64,000 bases of DNA. It comes from UBA7672 sp965279205. GTDB taxonomy: Bacteria; Pseudomonadota; Alphaproteobacteria; Caulobacterales; Hyphomonadaceae. The translations under genes were made by a program, and so were the position numbers. Under the pieces are notes generated by a model. That model ran no database searches. It saw only the letters and a program-made list of their open reading frames with translations, and had not been told where the DNA came from. The stretch lies in NCBI GenBank assembly GCA_965279205.1, contig OZ257144.1:3658001-3722000 (forward strand), in the 5' to 3' direction. Shown here piece by piece: positions 61,629 through 64,000 of the stretch (within the stretch, counting starts at the first letter, position 1; each line of letters begins with the position of its first letter).

Positions 61629-62069
61629 ATGAAACGTACTGCCCAAGCCCAATGGTCTGGCGCACTTCGCGACGGCAAGGGAACGATCTCGCTGCAGAGC
61701 GGCGTGCTCAAGGACTCGCCCTATACCTTCAAGGCGCGCTTCGAGGACGAGAGTGGCAAATCGGCGACCAATCCGGAAGAGCTCATCGCGGGGGCGCATG
61801 CGTCCTGCTTCACCATGCAGCTGTCGCACTTCCTCGCCGAGGCCGGGCATCCGGCGGCGAAGCTGACGACCAGCGCGGAAGTCACCATCGGCCCAGTCGA
61901 GGGCAAGGGCAACACGATCACCAGGAGCGCGCTGACGCTGCGGGGCAATGTGCCCGGCATGACGGAGGCTCAGTTCCTTGAACTCGCCAGCAAGGCCAAG
62001 GCCGGCTGCCCGGTCTCGCGCGCACTGGGCGCGATCGAGATCACGCTGGATGCGAAGCTGGAAGCGTAA
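61629..62069 (+). CDS. OsmC family peroxiredoxin
   Basis: The 146-aa protein has the OsmC fold with the two reactive cysteines in HASCF (Cys60) and AGCPVS (Cys127) that reduce organic hydroperoxides. CCGGAGG precedes the ATG. It forms domain-swapped dimers in the cytoplasm. The gene is 70 bp downstream of the tmRNA terminator but with its own promoter, presumably stress-responsive; no operator was identified. Confidence 0.92.
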   Translation: MKRTAQAQWSGALRDGKGTISLQSGVLKDSPYTFKARFEDESGKSATNPEELIAGAHASCFTMQLSHFLAEAGHPAAKLTTSAEVTIGPVEGKGNTITRSALTLRGNVPGMTEAQFLELASKAKAGCPVSRALGAIEITLDAKLEA

Positions 62070-62072
62070 GCT

Positions 62073-62636
62073 TCAGACGCCGGAGACGATGCCGTAGCTT
62101 TCGCCCTCGGCGATCGGCACGATCACGTGCCGGACGCTGTAGGCCAGGCTATCGAGCGAGCGCGCCTTGCCGAACGGCCATTCGTCCTCGATGACGAAGA
62201 AGACGTACTGGTCCCCGATCATCATCCGCGCGGCGCCCTGCACCGCGCCGGGGATCAGCGCCTCCTTCGGCAGGACGAGATAGCTTTCCCCGCCACGCGT
62301 GTCCCAGCGGCCGGGACTGTCGAAGATCTCGCCATCCGTGTCGATCGGCGGGGCAAGCGGATCGTGCGCCACCAGGCAGAGATGCTGCGCGGTCTTGCCC
62401 TGGGCGATGATCCAGTTGTCGAGCCATTCGTTGGCGTTGCCGGTCTGCGTGATGCGGCTCGCCGGTTCGACCAGGATCTGCGCAGCTTCGGTGTCAGCCG
62501 GCGCCAGCGCCCAGGCTTCCGGCTTCACCCATCCGCGCCGGCAGATGCAACGACCGAGTTCTCCCGAAGACCAGAGCAGGTCCTGCACATACCCCATCAG
62601 ATCTTTCGGGGCCGGAATTCTGGCTAGGGCACTCAA
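62073..62636 (-). CDS. Hypothetical protein
   Basis: The 187-aa product is of unknown family. It has two close cysteines (GRCICRRGW) near residues 29-31, a central VAHDPLAPPIDTDGEIFDSP, and a hydrophobic strand (YVFFVIEDEWPFG). It stops 4 bp from the convergent osmC stop and starts 3 bp after the P450 stop, so it is likely co-transcribed with the P450 and could act with it, which is inference. Confidence 0.6.
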   Translation of the reverse strand: MSALARIPAPKDLMGYVQDLLWSSGELGRCICRRGWVKPEAWALAPADTEAAQILVEPASRITQTGNANEWLDNWIIAQGKTAQHLCLVAHDPLAPPIDTDGEIFDSPGRWDTRGGESYLVLPKEALIPGAVQGAARMMIGDQYVFFVIEDEWPFGKARSLDSLAYSVRHVIVPIAEGESYGIVSGV

Positions 62637-62639
62637 GAA

Positions 62640-64000
62640 CTACTCCTGCCGAGGCTCCACGAAAAGCGGCATGCCGCCTTCGGGCCGGAGCGTGATCCGG
62701 ATATTCGGCTCTACCTTGTGAGCGGCATTCGGCAGGAAGCGCAAGCTGCGAACCAGGGTCGCAAGGATCGCAACCGCTTCCATGTAGGCAAATTTCATTC
62801 CGATACAGATACGAGGTCCCGCTCCGAAGGGCATGTACTGGAAGCGGGGAATGCCTTTCGCGCGTTCCTCCGAGAAGCGATCGGGGTCGAAATGATCGGC
62901 ATTCTCCCACAGCATCTTGTGGCGATGCATCACGTAGACGAGGGCGAAAGCGAAGTCGCCCTTCTTCACGTTTGCATCGCCGAGATCGATGTCCTCCGTG
63001 GCGACGCGGTCGATGATGGAGACGGGTGGATAGAGCCGCATCGCTTCCTTGATCACCTGTTCGTGGAACGGCATCGCGTCGATCATGGCGGCGTCAACCG
63101 GCCGATCGCCACAGACATCACGCACCTCGCGCACCAGTCTGTCCTGCACCTCCGACGCATTGGCGATGAGATAGAGCGCGAAGGTAAGCGTGAGGGCCGT
63201 TGTCTCATGGCCGGCGCCGATGAAGGTGACGACGTTATCGCACAATTCCTCGTCCGACATGCCGCGGCTGGTTTCGGGATCGCGGGCGGCAAGCAGGAGG
63301 CCGAGCAGATCCTCGCGCTTGGCGCCGGAGGCGCGGCGACGCTCGATGGCGTTGACAGCTGAAGCACGCAGCCCGTCTGCCGCTCGCCTGCCCTTGCCGC
63401 CCCACGGACGCCAGAGCCATGGCGGCGCACCGAACATGTCGAGCATGTCCGGCTTGCCCATGGTCTCGATGTAGTCGCTGATCGTCGTCGCCATGCGCGT
63501 GTAGCCGAAGGCGGGATCGGCGCCGCCGAGGATCGTTTCCACGATCACATCGAGCGTCGCGTGCTGCATCTCGCTCATCACGTCGATCGTCTGCCCTGCG
63601 GACGCGGCCTTCATCCGTTCGACGGTTGCTTCAGCAGATAACGAAAAGGCAGGCACGAGGGCGCGCAGGGCGTCGATGCGAAAGGCGGGCGAGGCAGCGC
63701 GGCGCTGGAATTTCCAGTGTTCGCCTTCAGCCGTCAGCAGCCCGTCGCCTAGAGCTGGGCCGACAAGCTTCTTCTGGAATTGCGACTTACGGAAAATATC
63801 GGGGTGATCGAGAAACACCGCCTTCATGTGCTCGGGCCGACGGAAATAGTGGAAGGTGCGGCCGAGCCATTTCACCCCGTGGTACGGGTTCTCGTACATC
63901 GACCGCGGCCAGACATAGAGTGGATTGGCGATCATCTGCAGGAGGCCATGCACCAGACCAAGCGGCTTCTCCGGCGGCGTCACCGTCTGGGGAATGAAGA
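62640..64000 (-). CDS. Cytochrome P450 (5' end beyond window)
   Basis: The P450 signatures are present: I-helix AGHETT, ExxR in EAMR, and the heme loop FGAGPRICIG with the thiolate cysteine. It oxidises an unknown substrate with electrons from a ferredoxin system not seen here. The frame stays open past GTG 63983 to the edge (reading FIPQ before the GTG) and that GTG has no SD, so the true start probably lies to the right of the window. The small gene at 62073 follows immediately. Confidence 0.9.
   Translation of the reverse strand, partial: FIPQTVTPPEKPLGLVHGLLQMIANPLYVWPRSMYENPYHGVKWLGRTFHYFRRPEHMKAVFLDHPDIFRKSQFQKKLVGPALGDGLLTAEGEHWKFQRRAASPAFRIDALRALVPAFSLSAEATVERMKAASAGQTIDVMSEMQHATLDVIVETILGGADPAFGYTRMATTISDYIETMGKPDMLDMFGAPPWLWRPWGGKGRRAADGLRASAVNAIERRRASGAKREDLLGLLLAARDPETSRGMSDEELCDNVVTFIGAGHETTALTLTFALYLIANASEVQDRLVREVRDVCGDRPVDAAMIDAMPFHEQVIKEAMRLYPPVSIIDRVATEDIDLGDANVKKGDFAFALVYVMHRHKMLWENADHFDPDRFSEERAKGIPRFQYMPFGAGPRICIGMKFAYMEAVAILATLVRSLRFLPNAAHKVEPNIRITLRPEGGMPLFVEPRQE

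Overview
The window is a chromosomal segment of a GC-rich alphaproteobacterium, most likely in the Caulobacterales and close to the Hyphomonadaceae. This rests on a circularly permuted (two-piece) tmRNA gene with an alphaproteobacterial tag (AANDNFAQDQALAA), a TorF-type porin, a DUF4167 gene beside prmC, a TonB-dependent receptor, many exported lipoprotein hydrolases, and strong SD sequences with frequent GTG starts. I see no integrase, transposase, phage gene, CRISPR array, rRNA or tRNA. The lineage call is inference.

Layout. 0-5 kb: an LpxR-like exported protein, class I ribonucleotide reductase nrdA behind a near-consensus NrdR box, and an exported amidohydrolase. 4.8-5.6 kb: gene-free, with REP-like repeats and a hairpin-rich stretch before a small unknown gene. 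5.9-14.4 kb: minimal PutA, a GT4 glycosyltransferase, an exported M16 peptidase and a nucleoside deaminase. 14.4-20.3 kb: an S9 peptidase, then a polyamine pair (ornithine/lysine decarboxylase with a long leader, and a deoxyhypusine-synthase-family enzyme) and two tandem VOC proteins. 20.3-28.6 kb: DUF4167, prmC, a sulfatase, a PqaA-type protein, slyX, a MOSC protein and queF. 29-36 kb: TorF porin, CPA2 antiporter, bioY, alpha/beta hydrolases and alanine dehydrogenase. 36-44.7 kb: hflC/hflK, GT2 glycosyltransferase, Mrp ATPase, M20 peptidase, a receiver-like protein without its phospho-acceptor, and a degenerate nucleotidyltransferase-like protein. 44.7-55.4 kb: a YHYH lipoprotein, an SdsA-type alkylsulfatase, a monooxygenase/WYL-regulator divergon, two copies of a palindromic repeat, a TonB receptor and a TPR lipoprotein. 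55.5-64 kb: folA, a VUT/queuosine-precursor transporter, thyA, small genes, aqpZ, a third VOC protein, the permuted tmRNA, OsmC, an unknown gene and a cytochrome P450 that runs off the right edge.

How it fits together. The set suggests a free-living aerobic heterotroph that degrades peptides and sulfate esters at its surface: amidohydrolase, M16, S9 and M20 peptidases, arylsulfatase-type sulfatase, alkylsulfatase, TonB receptor and porin. Proline and alanine catabolism (putA, ald) fit this. Nucleotide supply is represented by nrdA, thyA and folA, and queuosine supply by queF and a VUT transporter. Genes are very tightly packed: ten convergent pairs meet within 13 bp or overlap at their stop codons. 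The less ordinary items are the permuted tmRNA, the hairpin cluster at 5.2-5.5 kb, the palindromic repeat pair at 48.6/50.2 kb, the pseudo-receiver at 42.4 kb, and the DHS-family polyamine gene. No wholly new multi-gene system can be demonstrated from the sequence alone.
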